Shown here piece by piece: positions 22,095 to 33,800 of a DNA stretch of 64,000 nt. A model generated the notes under the pieces. The model saw only the letters and a list, made by a program, of their open reading frames with translations, searched no databases and was not told the DNA's origin. Source of the stretch: Rusavskia elegans (lineage: Eukaryota > Ascomycota > Lecanoromycetes > Teloschistales > Teloschistaceae); assembly GCA_011316305.1 (NCBI GenBank), contig SAUG01000149.1, positions 1-64,000 on the forward strand. The letters run 5' to 3'. The position numbers and the translations under genes are program-made. Each line of letters begins with the position of its first letter. Within the stretch, counting starts at the first letter, position 1.

Positions 22095-23227
22095 ATGTAT
22101 CTGCGCGTTGCTATTTCCATTTGTACGTCTTTGATCACATTGGCCGGTTCGGCGGCTGTCAATACTCGGCCTGGTGCCTGGCAGGCAAATTCCCTGGCTA
22201 TCAGCGAGGGTGCAAATTTCACGGGTTTGGAGACCTTCTTACTGAACGGATCAAGCCCTGACCTCCGATCGAGAGGACCTCAATGTCTTGAATCAATGGG
22301 AACCCCACCTCTGAGCAGTTGCATGGAGGCACTCAGCCTCATGCCAAGGAACAGAGAGCAGGTGACATTCGGACAGCGAAGGTCCATAGGTCTCGTGGAT
22401 CATGTCATGCCTTACGACTTGATAAGCTGTAAGTTGATGCCGCTCACAAACTGTCACTACCTGCACATGAGCCTCGTTTACCTCGTTGCATCAGACGAAG
22501 TGTTATAATTGACTACTAGCTCATTTTCCCATCAGCCGACGGACTTTGTGCAATTCGTTTCTGGACAAACGTCGAGGGTTACAACAGAGAGGCTACCACC
22601 AACAGCCAGTTAGCATCGGCAGTAGACGCGATTCTTGGTACGTGCCTGCAAAGACAACTTCGGGGTGGATACATTGTAGGTCTAGGTGAGTTGTCAGGAT
22701 CGTAAAGTACGGTCTTCTCCTTGTCTCATTCATCGCGGACAGGGACCGGAGGCCATCTCCACGTCAGCGTAACTTTCAACATCGACGTGCAAACCATCAA
22801 GTGTTTCGACGCATCAGATACACCACCCATGGAGACTAGCTGCAGTAATCTTCTGAATACTGTTCCGGTGAAAGCAGAGAGGCAGATCTTCGGACCAAAG
22901 GAGATATATGGAGTAGACATTGTTCTTCCACAAACATTCAGAGAGCGCACACACCCATATTCGGGATGCGTTATTGCTATTAATTCTCTCGGGGACCAAT
23001 CGATGGCGGCTTCATGGTTACTGTTATTCTCGGCCGCAAACACTGTTAATGCCATGTGTGTAAGACAGCGCAAAGAAGGACAGTATGTCGCATATGGTAA
23101 GCTCATATTCACTTGGAAAACAAAATGGTAGTGGCTCTGCTTCAGCTCTGTACTGACCGTGACTACAGAATCCGGCGTGAGGAAAGCCGTTGTGGGTCTT
23201 TACAGTCAGTATCCGCCTCGGATCTGA
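22095..23227 (+). CDS. Cys-containing secreted protein, four exons
   Basis: Exons 22095-22428, 22536-22685, 22743-23096 and 23169-23227, with introns of 107, 57 and 72 nt. All donors (GTAAGT, GTGAGT, GTAAGC) and acceptors are canonical and phases agree, giving 298 aa. An N-terminal signal peptide (YLRVAISICTSLITLAG) precedes the mature chain. The core follows a widespread but unnamed fungal secreted family: CLESMG...CMEALSLMP, then TFGQRR, DHVMPYDLISSDGLCAI, a Cys near the end of a helix (GTCLQRQ), GGYIVGLG and a strand ending IKCFD. A further 130 residues form a C-terminal extension with three more Cys. Likely extracellular; its role is unknown, and host-interaction roles are only suspected for relatives. 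Confidence 0.8.
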
Positions 23228-23776
23228 TTTATGAACATGGTCCATGGAAGCAGATTCGTGCTAAAGATGAGGAGCGTGAGCCGAGTCTAGGAATCCCCTA
23301 TCTTGATCAATTGAAACAGCATGGTATCACCTCCCCAGGATATTTGATTCCGGGGCTTGCCGTATAGTCGATCGTCATAAGCGGGTACAACGGTCGATAC
23401 GTCGATGTAGATTATCGTTGCGTCGATTGCTTAGTTCTTATAATATGGCTACCTTTGAAATCAACCCACCATTCGCAAGGGAGGTGATGAAAACTTTATA
23501 TAACCGACTCCGAAGTTCGAACGTGTGTTATATCAGATGCCGAATCTTCACACTTTGCAACACCAATTCCGTCTTCCGGCGATGACAGGACCATATCAAC
23601 TTTGCAGGCCACCAACTTCTCTTGCGGATTCCCTCCACGACGTGAACAAGCGATGAAGAAGCTGCACAATTTGCACAAGGAATAAACCCAAAGAACGCCC
23701 TTGATATCGACTTCCAAGCATACCATCACACTAAAGCTGCACGAATCATCGTAGCAACAGGCCCTCAGCAACCCTC
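23228..23776. other. Convergent intergenic region
   Basis: Lies between two genes that run toward each other, so it should hold two 3' UTRs. No coding signal. Confidence 0.4.
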
Positions 23777-24496
23777 TCACTCTTCGAAATATAATGACAA
23801 AAACCCTAGATCCTTTCCCCCACTCTCCTCATCCAAACCCCTGCAATTAAAATCCAACATCGGCCACCTCAATCGAATCCAATTCACCCCCATCAACGCA
23901 TTCTGCAAATCCCCATATCTCAATCTTCTTTCCCCCAGCTCCTCCTCGTCCTCAGACACCATTAGTATCAAACCCGCATAAGGCTCCAAGCACTCCGCCC
24001 CGGGCTCACACCATTCCCACATTTTCTTATGTGGATTATATATGTCGAACGGAAGGTTCCTTTTCCTCGGGTCAGTGACGAGATTCATAACGCGACGAAA
24101 GAGGATGTCGATTTTCGCGGTGTTGGTATGAGGCGAATAGACGAAAGGGCTGCAGCTGAGGGTCAGGGATGAGTAGCGGACATGGTGGAGATAGGGGTGG
24201 CCTGGGCTCCAGCCTGGTGGGAAGCTGAGTGGTCTCGTCAGCCGATCCACCGCAAAGGAATTCTGATAAGCATGTATCTTGCAGACGGCCAGGAGATAGC
24301 GCCATGCAGGTACGTACATGACACCGAGTTTCCGGGCCTGCTCGAACCTCTTCAAAGAGGTATCCAAAGGGCGGTAGAGGCTGTGCGACAAATTCACGCC
24401 GTTGCCGATGTTCGACGATGGCCTTGAAAGCGCGAGGGTCGAGAATGCAAGAATGGAAAGGAAGACGGCGAATCTGGTCGACCCGAGTAGTTTCAT
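23777..24496 (-). CDS. Secreted protein, paralog of the 26.2 kb gene
   Basis: Exons 24496-24318 and 24224-23777 with a 93-nt intron (GTACGT donor, GGCTGAC branch, ACTCAG acceptor) give 208 aa from the ATG at 24496; an in-frame ATG at 24508 is an alternative. A signal peptide (STRFAVFLSILAFSTLALS) precedes the mature chain. Blocks shared with the gene at 26181-26862 are FEQARKLG before the intron, then FPPGWSPGHPYLHHVR, a strand ending FVYSP, KIDILFRRVM, DPRKRN, WEW, EPYAGL, and a final helix-strand module (DLQNALMGVNWIRL...LDFNC...SGG). The intron lies at the same residue and phase in both. They are clearly duplicates with diverged sequence; function unknown. Confidence 0.8.
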   Translation of the reverse strand: MKLLGSTRFAVFLSILAFSTLALSRPSSNIGNGVNLSHSLYRPLDTSLKRFEQARKLGVMYVPAWRYLLAVCKIHAYQNSFAVDRLTRPLSFPPGWSPGHPYLHHVRYSSLTLSCSPFVYSPHTNTAKIDILFRRVMNLVTDPRKRNLPFDIYNPHKKMWEWCEPGAECLEPYAGLILMVSEDEEELGERRLRYGDLQNALMGVNWIRLRWPMLDFNCRGLDEESGGKDLGFLSLYFEE

Positions 24497-24639
24497 TATA
24501 CGGAACATTCTCTCATGTTCGGAAGTGCAGATTGTTGGGAACATTGGCTTGATCCAACCTTCTATGCTCCATGAGATTTGCATGCCGTTCGAGGATGCGT
24601 GATGATGCGAGACGGGAAGCGCAGTACGGTGAAGAATAA

Positions 24640-25060
24640 GACCTCGGCGTCGTACCTACGCCGATTCCCTTATTCGCTAAAATAAGTCGCGCCGGGTCCG
24701 GATATACTATTTTAGGCGAGCGGGTCGCGAGAATCCTAACCGTAGGCTTTTGATAGGAGCCGCCTATATAAATCTTCTGTCCTTAACGCTCTTCTTAGAG
24801 ATCTCTCGATTAATCGTTATTAATATAAAATTCGTAACCCCTCCTTTTCCTTTAATATCGTTCTCTTTTATCTTCAATACCAATCCTGGGTCTACTACTA
24901 TGCCTCAGGAGCAGACGCTGCGTAACGAGCAATTATTACTCGATAGCCAGCTTAATAGAGCTCTCGAGGCTCTCCAGGAAGGTGGTGGAGTTGAGTAGTA
25001 GTAGAAAGAGCGACTTTTAGCAGGCGTTGCGCAATTTTGCTGCGCGCAAGCTGATTGGTT
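24640..25060 (+). mobile_element. Probable 5' fragment of a DNA transposon
   Basis: The composition differs from its surroundings (TA- and CG-rich). A short inverted pair, TCGCTAAAATA and TATTTTAGGCGA, lies at 24670-24720, followed by TATATAA and an ATG at 24901 that opens 32 codons (PQEQTLRNEQLLLDSQLN) before three consecutive TAG stops. The word CGCTAAAATAA is shared with the 40-bp minisatellite near the telomere. This looks like the start of a transposase gene with its terminal region, truncated by later change. No 3' end was found, so the family is unassigned. Confidence 0.35.
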
Positions 25061-25540
25061 CAATTTTCAGCGCTCGAATCTAGCCTGCATTGGATACATA
25101 TAATCTTTATCGAATAAACGGTCAGATTAAGTGAACAGGCAGGCAGAAGGGGGGTGGTCATAGCCAGGGTCAGCCTTAAATATCCCCTCCCATTCTGTTT
25201 TTTAATTAGTCTGTCAACTGCGAAATCGGTTTTTTCTGCTTTTTCTTTTGGAGGTGGACCATCATCATTGAAAGGCGCTGGCACGATTTCGAACGGATGT
25301 CTTGGTCCCTGTCACTAATATTGTAACCCAGCGCATCTCAGTCACGTGGCAATACAAGCGTCGTTTGGGTCTGGTATAGGGACTGTGCGCAGTCCGTAAC
25401 ATGGTTATAAAGTTTGTTTTCTGGTGGCGAATCCGTCTGGGTGGGTGGCCTGGCAGCCAGTTGACAAACCGAATACTATCATACACAGAGGGTTTGGCCG
25501 ATTGTGCTCTGGACAACAATGTTACCACAGGGATGGATGT

Positions 25541-25655
25541 CAATTTGCCCGGGGTTCGAGTCCTCGACCAGACTATTTTGGATCCTTGAAGGAACAGAAT
25601 GACCAAAAAGACGAAACTGGCTTGCGGTGTTAATTTGTCTTGGGTTCGAGTCTTT
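25541..25655 (+). repeat. Two diverged copies carrying a tRNA B-box-like word
   Basis: CAATTTGCCCGGGGTTCGAG at 25541 and TAATTTGTCTTGGGTTCGAG at 25631 are 90 bases apart and both run on into similar sequence. GGTTCGAGTC fits the internal B box of tRNA genes, but no A box, acceptor stem or anticodon arm surrounds either copy. Confidence 0.4.
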
Positions 25656-26180
25656 GATAATAAATAACTTTTGGCTTCCTACACAAGCATGATGTCTTTG
25701 TGCGGCGTCAAGTCTCGGGAGCTGCAGAGGCCTAGCTATAGGGCTTGAGCAATAAGTAAGAGGGGAACCACGCCTCGGCACTGCCTCAGGTTTTTGATAA
25801 ACAATTTAGCGATATGTTTGCATGATCAACTCCTCTACGAAAACCAAGCATATCTAGACGTAGCCTCGAACTACGGACAAATAGACTCCGCTCATCAAGG
25901 GCCCAGAGCACGGTAGCTCTTCATTTGATTTTCAACTTTTCCTCAGATATCACTATGTCCGAAACAGTCAACCGGCTGTCGGACCAGATGAAGTTCTGTA
26001 GCAACAAACAAAATGTATACAGCACTTGCACTCGTCAGCTACAATCTGCAGCACCCGCATTCCCAAACTCACATCCTATTACCTTTACCCCGTAAGTCAT
26101 CTTTCTCAACAATAACCAGACCGTCACCATTGTCGTAAACACGAGACCGCGTACCTTTAGAGCCTTCCCCCACACCCTCA
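25656..26180. other. No supportable gene
   Basis: 3' flank of the secreted-protein gene that ends at 26181. No open frame with a domain or signal peptide. Confidence 0.35.
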
Positions 26181-26862
26181 TTACATACCCCGCTCATAAA
26201 ACAGATACATCCACCCCAACCGGAGCGCTGCCCCTCCGCTCTCAGCATCCCTAAAGATATCGCACCGGAAATCCAGCTTCGGGTACGCAAGCCTAATCTC
26301 ATTGACTCCCAAAAGTGCAACCAAGAAATCACCCCCCTTCAACGCCGTCGGGTGATCATCCGGGACCACCAGCTCCAACCCTACAAACGGCTCACCTCGG
26401 CTAGGCGCAGGCTCATACCACTCCCAACCTCTGCCCTGCCCACCGAATACCGGTTCATTACGGCCGCGGGGATCTTGGAAAAATTGGATAAGCCGCATGA
26501 GGAGATTATCGATCTTCCTTGCGGGCTGGCGAGGCTCGTAGATGAATTCTGTGCATCTAAGAGTAATGAAAGAGCCGCGAACGTGATGGATATAGGGATG
26601 CGTGGGGGAATAGCCCGGAGGAAAGCTAGGAGGAGTTGAGTGTGTTAATTTGGTAGAATTATGGAAGGGACTGGACAGGGAATTACAGTGCTCCAAGTTT
26701 CCGGGCTTCAGCTATGGAGGTGACATTCGTAGTTGGAGGCAAAGAGACGCGATGCGCTCGACTTGGGTCATTGATCAGTCTCAAAGGTGGTAACACGGCT
26801 GCTGCTGCTGCTGTCGGTACAGTAGCGATCAACCCCGCCGAAAGGATCTTGAGAAACAGCAT
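26181..26862 (-). CDS. Secreted protein, paralog of the 23.8 kb gene
   Basis: Exons 26862-26687 and 26625-26181 with a 61-nt intron (GTAATT donor, TTAAC branch, CCTAG acceptor) give 206 aa. A signal peptide with an Ala run (LKILSAGLIATVPTAAAAA) is followed by IAEARKLG, the intron, FPPGYSPTHPYIHHVR, a strand ending FIYEP, KIDNLLMRLI, DPRGRN, WEW, EPFVGL and the final helix-strand module (FLVALLGVNEIRL...LDFRC...SGG). Order, spacing and intron phase match the gene at 23777-24496 on the same strand about 1.7 kb away, so a local duplication is the simplest origin. Function unknown. Confidence 0.8.
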
Positions 26863-28626
26863 CTTGGTCCAGACAATCCCTTCAATGGGAATGAAAGTCG
26901 GACAACAACGAGGTAGTTCTCTGTCGGGGAAAATGGACGGGGTATGTAGTGTGGAGTGTTATGCGATGCCGCGATCAAGCGCTTAAAGAAAATCAACCGT
27001 GCATGGCATACAACAATGCGACATGTCGGTAGTGTTACTAGTGTAGGGCAGATGGTGCAGACCACACCATTGGTAAGGCTCGTCTCAAGTATCACATGCT
27101 CCAGCGACTTCGTTTTTGCACTCTGTGGCTTCGAATATTGAGCTTGCTCTGGTCCTGGCATCGCCTTCAAAGAAGCAAGCTGGAAGGCAGGCTCCTTGTA
27201 TTACCTAGATAACGGATAGTGATATTGCTTCGTTTTTCCCACTAAGGACAATTTTGACGTAGTGATATCCGCTCTGGTAATGTTGAGGTGGATTGCCTTG
27301 ATCACTCTCGGCTGGCTTCCTGGGATGTTACTTGCCGGTTATCGCAGATGCTGATGTTGTACATCTTGGACTGGGAGCCTCCCGCAGCAAAGTCCAGACG
27401 AGAAGCTTATACTGCTTTGGCTCCAGAGAGATGGTGGACAAGCCATTTCTAAATCACAATACTCCCATGATGAATGGACCAGCTGCACTGCTCCCATCTC
27501 TGCTGTCGTTGTTGAGTTGTGTTGGTTTGTGCTGCATAGAACTAGTAGAGTAACGGGTATAAGTAGCGTACAATAAGCAAACTGAGTCTACGGCCTACAG
27601 TCTCCGATGAAAAGACAAGGCGGAAGTGAAGTGAATTGATGAGCGAGGTCTAGAGACATAATACAGTCTGAAGTGCGTTGATCGTGTCACGCTGGGGCTC
27701 AGCCCCAAGCGTCTTGGCGTTTTTAACGTCTAGAGTGATGAATTTCTTTCTGCCTCACGACATCCAACGTTGTACAATTTACGAATACAACGTACGGCCA
27801 ATGGAGCGCCTCAACCCATCAATATATGATCAATATACCTTATGAGAGTATGAAATTGATCTCTATCATGTGCTAGGTAAAGTAGAGTTACCTTGACGCC
27901 TCCCACATGGTTGCATAACCTAGGAAGCTCATGTCTTCCCTTTCTCCTGTCATTGAAATATGCATCAAAGTTTCCCTCACCTCTTATTTACCCAACGAAA
28001 AATAGGTTAAAAGAGGTCTTGGTCTCCTGGCGGACTATCCCATTCTCAGCAACTGCCAGGGTCAGTAATCGTCTTAAATTCGAGACATATAATCTGGCTC
28101 CGTTACGTCCGAAGTGATTCGAGGTTCCCATCAAGTCGCTCTTCTGGAAACAATGTTGTACGCGCACTGTGACATATTCATGGCAATATTACTGTCTTTT
28201 TTACATCAACCTCACCGTTCGGTTGGTCTGAAACAACTCAAGCTCTTCATAAGTTTGCAGCCGACATTGCTGATGAATGCGGGCAATGTATTACTTCATT
28301 ACAGTTGTGTTATTCATTTTGACGCGAGCCACCAGGCTTCAATGCTTGTCCTTGCGACGAATGGAATGATGGCCTCCTGTGCAAGTATTTTCGGCGTGGC
28401 AAAATCCCTGTAAGCTGTCAAAGCTTTGTGAGAAAGGTCTGTTGAACGCTCTTTGCACGATTTGCGACTCTGATCATCTGCCATTAGCGAAGAGAATCGG
28501 GTCGAAGCAGATGGACATTTCGACCTCGTCTTCACCACACCTTGTTATCGTCAGTTTGGACAATATACCCCATAGCTAAGCTCTCCTGTCTTGTCAATCC
28601 AGAACATTTTGGTCTCCTACGGGTCT
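26863..28626. other. Gene-poor stretch
   Basis: No open frame longer than about 110 codons and none with a recognisable domain. The first few hundred bases are the promoter side of the 26181-26862 gene. Composition is ordinary, not RIP-like. Confidence 0.4.
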
Positions 28627-28836
28627 TCAAAAGTCTTCATCCCACCTCTTTTTGACCATCTGATGGGCTGTCATATCACACCGAGCGCATTGCGCGTAGA
28701 CCATCGGATGAGGCGCAACTTCAAGTAAGCGTCGGAAGCATATTGGACAAGCTAAAGTAGCTTGCTCGTCTCCTTTGCTGATGAACTGCTTCCTTGTCTC
28801 CTTTGCGAATGAACGGCCACGAAGAAGCCTATTCAT
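28627..28836 (-). CDS. Small protein with a Cys4 zinc-ribbon pattern
   Basis: A 69-aa frame from an ATG at 28836. A basic N-terminus is followed by two knuckles, CPIC and CARC, about 25 residues apart, as in zinc ribbons, and an acidic end (WDEDF). No family is recognised. The spacing of the two CxxC pairs in so short a frame is the main support; it could also be a fragment of a larger gene. Confidence 0.35.
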   Translation of the reverse strand: MNRLLRGRSFAKETRKQFISKGDEQATLACPICFRRLLEVAPHPMVYAQCARCDMTAHQMVKKRWDEDF

Positions 28837-28869
28837 CTAGTATCGTTATTTAGCTACCGCGCCTCCAGA

Positions 28870-29932
28870 ATGCCGCCCATCCAAGTCCGAACGTCCGTCA
28901 GTATGTTGGTCCGGCAATACGAAACCTCACAATTCCATCATTGGCTGCGACAAGGTGAGCCTCGCTATAAGACAGGGAGAACACGTGTGGATGCTGACAA
29001 AGTATAAGACTCTCCGCCGGCATCATGCCCACACGCCCACCAACCTCCAAACCACACATAGATATACAGGAAGAACCCTCCTCGAGCCCCTAATCTTCTA
29101 CAAAACCGCCGTCCACTTCCTCTCACACTGCTGCATCTACGGGTGGGACCAACCCGTACCCGAAACACCGTTCCGCTGCCCCAGCTCTCCCATTGGAATC
29201 CCCGTTCAACAAACCAGAGAAGCATTCCGCACGCCACTGCGAATAAGCTACGTTTTCGCCGCTTTGCTAGAAGCCATCAGCATAATGTCCGAACAAGAGT
29301 TCCGAGCCCTAGACGTTGTCGTATTCAACGACAACCGCCCCATCGAGTCCGTGCGCATCTTTGAAAGGAACCCGGCAGCACTCTCAACAAAGATAACCCT
29401 GATGAATGTATAATTCTGGTCACCTCTCAACTGGCGTGCGCCTTTGGACATGGTGGTGAAAATCCTTCAAAACCAATCACACCCCCGTCTACAATCCCAA
29501 ACGCGAATACCTCTCTGACGTCGGAGCCGACAGTGGCATCTACATCGACCCTAGGAATAAACACGCAATCCCATATTCCTCTTCCCCACCCGCTATCCCC
29601 AACGCCGACATCTTCACCACTATCATATCCGCCACAATAATCATCACCCACGACGGGCCGGGCTCGCGCTTCGAGTCTTTACACGCACTAAGTCTAACCG
29701 GAATGCGGCTTTAGATATCCAAGACACCAGCCCACCGGGTACCGAGAAGCAACATGCCATCTACGTCGTCGAGCCGTTACTAGTGAGAAGAACGACGGGA
29801 ATCGTCTCGCTGCGTCGATTTAAGACCTTGGAATTCGCGTACGATGAGGTACAGCCGGATATGGCACCGAGGCGGAAGACGTTCGAGAGGCATTTCTCCA
29901 GAGTCCGGGATGCTAACGGGCAGAAAAGATGA
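28870..29932 (+). pseudogene. Broken member of the helix-strand module family
   Basis: A possible first exon (28870-28954) joins at 29070 to a frame ending at 29413, with a module reading YVFAALLEAISIMSEQEF and then DVVVFNDNRPIESVRI. After that stop, coding-like sequence continues in another frame (29460 to about 29715, with GIYIDPRNKH and DIFTTIISATIIITHD), then switches back to the first frame for a tail (29702-29932, IYVVEPLLVRRTTG). I found no intron with fitting phase at either switch: all usable donors are phase 0 and no acceptor suits. Two compensating indels in an otherwise double-module protein like the 17805-18927 gene explain this best. Confidence 0.45.
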
Positions 29933-29992
29933 AATTAACAGCGCTGGCACGGCAAAAGCCTGATTCACCATCCGCGCACCATCGAACCCGTA

Positions 29993-30640
29993 TCAATCTT
30001 TCCTTTTCGTTTCCAGGGGCGTTTGCAGAACAGAGAGTTCAACGACGATCCAGCGAAGATCAAGGCTTGAAATATCAATAAATGATCCAAGGAGATCAGC
30101 AACATCTGCAGTCACGCACAGGTTCAGATAATCCATCACAAACGACCCCATCAAGAACTTTTCCGCAGTCTTCACCAGACCCAGCGTATGACATGTGAAC
30201 AGCTTTGAGGCAAAGAAATCTCAAACACATAACCTTGAACACGAACAATCTCTCGCAATAGTGCGCTCCGGTCCATCTCCTTTACATCGAGCCTGTCGTC
30301 TTCTCCTTGATGCTTATTCAGCCACCACCAACCAACCCATCAACAACCTCTCCCTACTCATCAGCCTCCCCTTAATGCTATTCAACTCAAAAGACGATCC
30401 GAGATCCAAACCCGCCTTACCCCATCCCCATCCCCACCACTTCCAGATTTCCCTCATACCTCCATCTTCAATCCCCATTGCTATATCCTTCCGTTCCACA
30501 TACAGCCCCAAGAATTTCTTTTCCCAACCAAACCACACCCTTCTACATCAATCCACCCGCTGCAACTCAACCCCAGCCACCAACTCATCAGACCCACAGC
30601 CTTTTTGCTTTAGGAGAAGAGAGTAGAAAGATTGGGTTGG
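29993..30640 (-). pseudogene. Coding-like fragments of a lineage-specific gene
   Basis: On the minus strand two open pieces look protein-like: 30538-30314 (Trp- and Gly-rich, with KFLGLYVERKDIAMG) and 30175-29993 (TAEKFLMGSFVMDYL then LDLRWIVVELSVL). The second resembles the helix-strand module of neighbouring genes. No start with a signal peptide and no splice joining the pieces could be found. Confidence 0.25.
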
Positions 30641-30868
30641 GGCCGGCTTAACACTGCGGCTTTATATTCTCATCACCAGGATCCAATTTACTGCAGGTAA
30701 TAAAGGAGAGAAGGATGAGCTCTTATTGCTTGTTGAATTGGCATCTCTAGATACAAGCCTTCATTATCTCGATATTCGGATATGTACTTTTCGAAAGAAA
30801 TTCATCAGGCATCCTCTTATGACTCAGCCAATCAGCATAGCACCAAACAGCTTTCCTCAAGACTGTCA

Positions 30869-33800
30869 TCATCCACCTTTCTTCTCATCCAGCTGAACCT
30901 CGTTCTCGCTCGACACACTATCAGAGGTCACATACCTGCTGAACACCATCGCCTCCAAATCTGCCTTCCCAGTCTTCTTTGCCGTCCGACGGAAATAGAT
31001 CCTCTTGGCCCACTTCCAAGCCTCGACACCACCGAAGAACAGGATAGCCTCCACAAAGACAAGGATCCATTCCCAAGAGATACCCGCATGTTTAAAGACG
31101 ACATGGTTGATGACGGGAATATAGAGAGTCGGGAAGATCGTCACGAAACCCGCGATGATGGCCCAGAACAGGAATTGATTGCGCCAGACGTCAAACATCC
31201 ACTGTGTGAAATACCTCTTACTTTTCGGCTGCATGCGGAAGAAGGATCGCCGCATATTGACCATTTCCCATGCGAGGAAAAGGGCAAACCAGGTCAGGCA
31301 TACGAATGTCGTGGCGCGAGCTCGGAATACTGTGTCACACTCCACCGTATAGCTGCCGTTGCAGTCGAACCCCAGATTGCCATCGCCGAAGCCAAACATG
31401 ACGATCGAGAAGGATGCAAGACAAAGACATGCCATCCAGACACCGTAAACCAAAATGTCAACAATGATCTCAAGGGTGAAGATACCTTTCTTCAGGGATT
31501 GGGGCGGTCGAGCCATAATATCTGGAGCCGCGATTTCGACCCCAAGACCCATATCCGGCATACCGGACGTGATCATGATGACCCACAGGATCTCAACAGG
31601 ACTGAGAGGAAAAACAGAACGACCGGTTGCATCTTTGAAGGCCAGACCAATCAGGAGGGTACAAGCTTGCGCAATGTTCTCAGATAGAAGGTGAAGGACG
31701 AATTTCTGGATATTGTCGAACATCCGGCGGCCTTCCTCAATGGCGTTGAGGATCGAAGCAAAGTTATCATCCGTCAAAACGATATCGGATGCGTCCTTGG
31801 CCACGTCGGACCCTGCCTGTCCCATAGCAATCCCGACGTCGGCACGCTTGAGGGATGGAGAATCGTTGACTCCGTCGCCAGTCATGGCGGCAAAGCATTT
31901 ACGTCTATGCAGCGCCTCGATCATGCGAACCTTGGTATTAGGTGAGCATCGAGCAACAACCAGAGGGAGGACAGGAAGCCTGTCGATGTCGTCGTCGGAG
32001 AGCTTGTCGAAGGCGCTGGCTGTTGTCACCATTGCATCTGCGACGTCCTTGGCAACAGCCGCGTTATTGGCTGGAATAATGCCAACTTGGGCGGCGATCG
32101 CTTTTGCCGTGCCAGGATGATCGCCAGTAAGCATGTGAACGGTGATACCTGCCTGGTGGCACTGTTTCACTGCGCCGGCAGACTCGACGCGTGGGGGATC
32201 ATATAATCCGATGAGGCCTTGGAAGGTCAAGTCACTCTCAATGGCAGCTCGGTCATACGACGAGTCATCACCGCCGGTTTCGCCCTTGTACTCTTTACTT
32301 GCAAGTGCTAGCACACGGAGACCTTGAGCGGCCAAGGCTTCCATATTTTGGATGATGGTCGAACGGAAATCTTCAGTCATCTCAGTCAGCTCTGCACCTT
32401 TCTCCAGGCGGACAAGGCTGCAGGAGCCAATGATTCGTTCGACAGCTCCCTTGGTGAAAACCATGTTGCTTGATGTAGTTTTGTTGGCAAAAATGACTGA
32501 CATTTTCTTGACCTCGGAATCGAAGGGAAACTCTGCGACTTGGCTCCAAGACTCTTCTTTCGTAAGACGTTCGCGATTCCAATCGAATCGAGAAACGAAA
32601 ACTTGGATGGCGATCTCCGTGGGGTCTCCGCGAGCTTTCCAGCCATCTTCGGACTTATGGACATGAGCGAGGTTGGCAAGAGAAGCAACATTGAGGTAAT
32701 CTTTAAGGGGAGCGTTATCCTCCAACAGATTTTCGTGGGTAGCCCCGCCCTTTTCATCTTTGTTCTCGCTCTCCACTTGTATGGCCGTGGGGGGCTTTTC
32801 CGTATGTGATAGGTCACCTTGGGTTGGGTCGACTGGGTCGTTGGAAGTGCCAACAGCATATGTGCCCATGCACGGTATCCAGGCCCTCTTTGCCACCATT
32901 TTGCCTTGCGTGAGCGTACCAGTCTTGTCGGAGCAGATGTCTGTCTAGTGGTCAAGGAAAGCTCTGGGTTCGAAAAGGAGGTACTGACCTGTGACCGCCC
33001 CCAATGCCTCGAGCGAATCCAGTTTCCGTACAATGACATGGCGCTGAACCATTCTCTTCGTTCCAGCAGCCATTGTGATGGTCAAAACCACAATAAGACA
33101 GGCGGGAATCATGCTCAGACCGGTAGCAACAGCATATATGATGACGTCCTTGTTGCTGGAGAAGCTGTTGGCGGCAAGGCAAATGATTGCGCATACGACA
33201 GCGACGCCAAAGAGCAGAATCGCAAGTTTCGACAGTTTCCTCTGGAGCGGAGTGCCCACATTGACACCTAGGAAGTGACCCACGAAGTCACCTGCGGTCA
33301 GGCCCCATGCCTGGGCATAGCGATGGGGTTTGGCGGACCCGTCTGGCTTGCGCTTCACCGGCCGAGTCTTCTTGCCGGTTGCACGGAGAGCCGTGGCGAT
33401 GGTGCCAATTTCCGTCTTCATCCCAGTCGCAAAGACGACCCCGCGAGCGCGGCCCTTGGTGACGGTGGAAGAACTGAAAGCGACATTAAGACGATCGCCG
33501 GCGCCGATGTCGGCGTCAAAGGTGGCCTCGGTTTCCTTACCGACCGGAAGAGACTCTCCCGTGAGGAGTGCCTCGTCTGTTTCGAAGTTCATCGCTTCCA
33601 CCAGCCTATCGGACAGTAAGGAAAGGTTGACGACCTTGGGGGTTGGGCCTGTCCTCACCTGATGTCTGCCGGCACCGTATCCCCCGTCTTGAGTTCGACT
33701 ATATCACCTGGGACGATCTCTGCGGTGGGAATGGTGATGGTGTTGCCACCTCTGACCGTGACGGCGGTTGGCGAAGAGAGCGACCTCAGAGAATCCATGG

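Noticed and set aside
25530..25665. Possible tRNA gene
   Set aside because: Only a B-box-like word is present; no A box, anticodon arm or acceptor stem can be paired.
30782..31687. A 301-codon plus-strand open frame
   Set aside because: It lies wholly or mostly antisense to the ENA ATPase coding exon, has no domain, and is a by-product of that gene's codon use.
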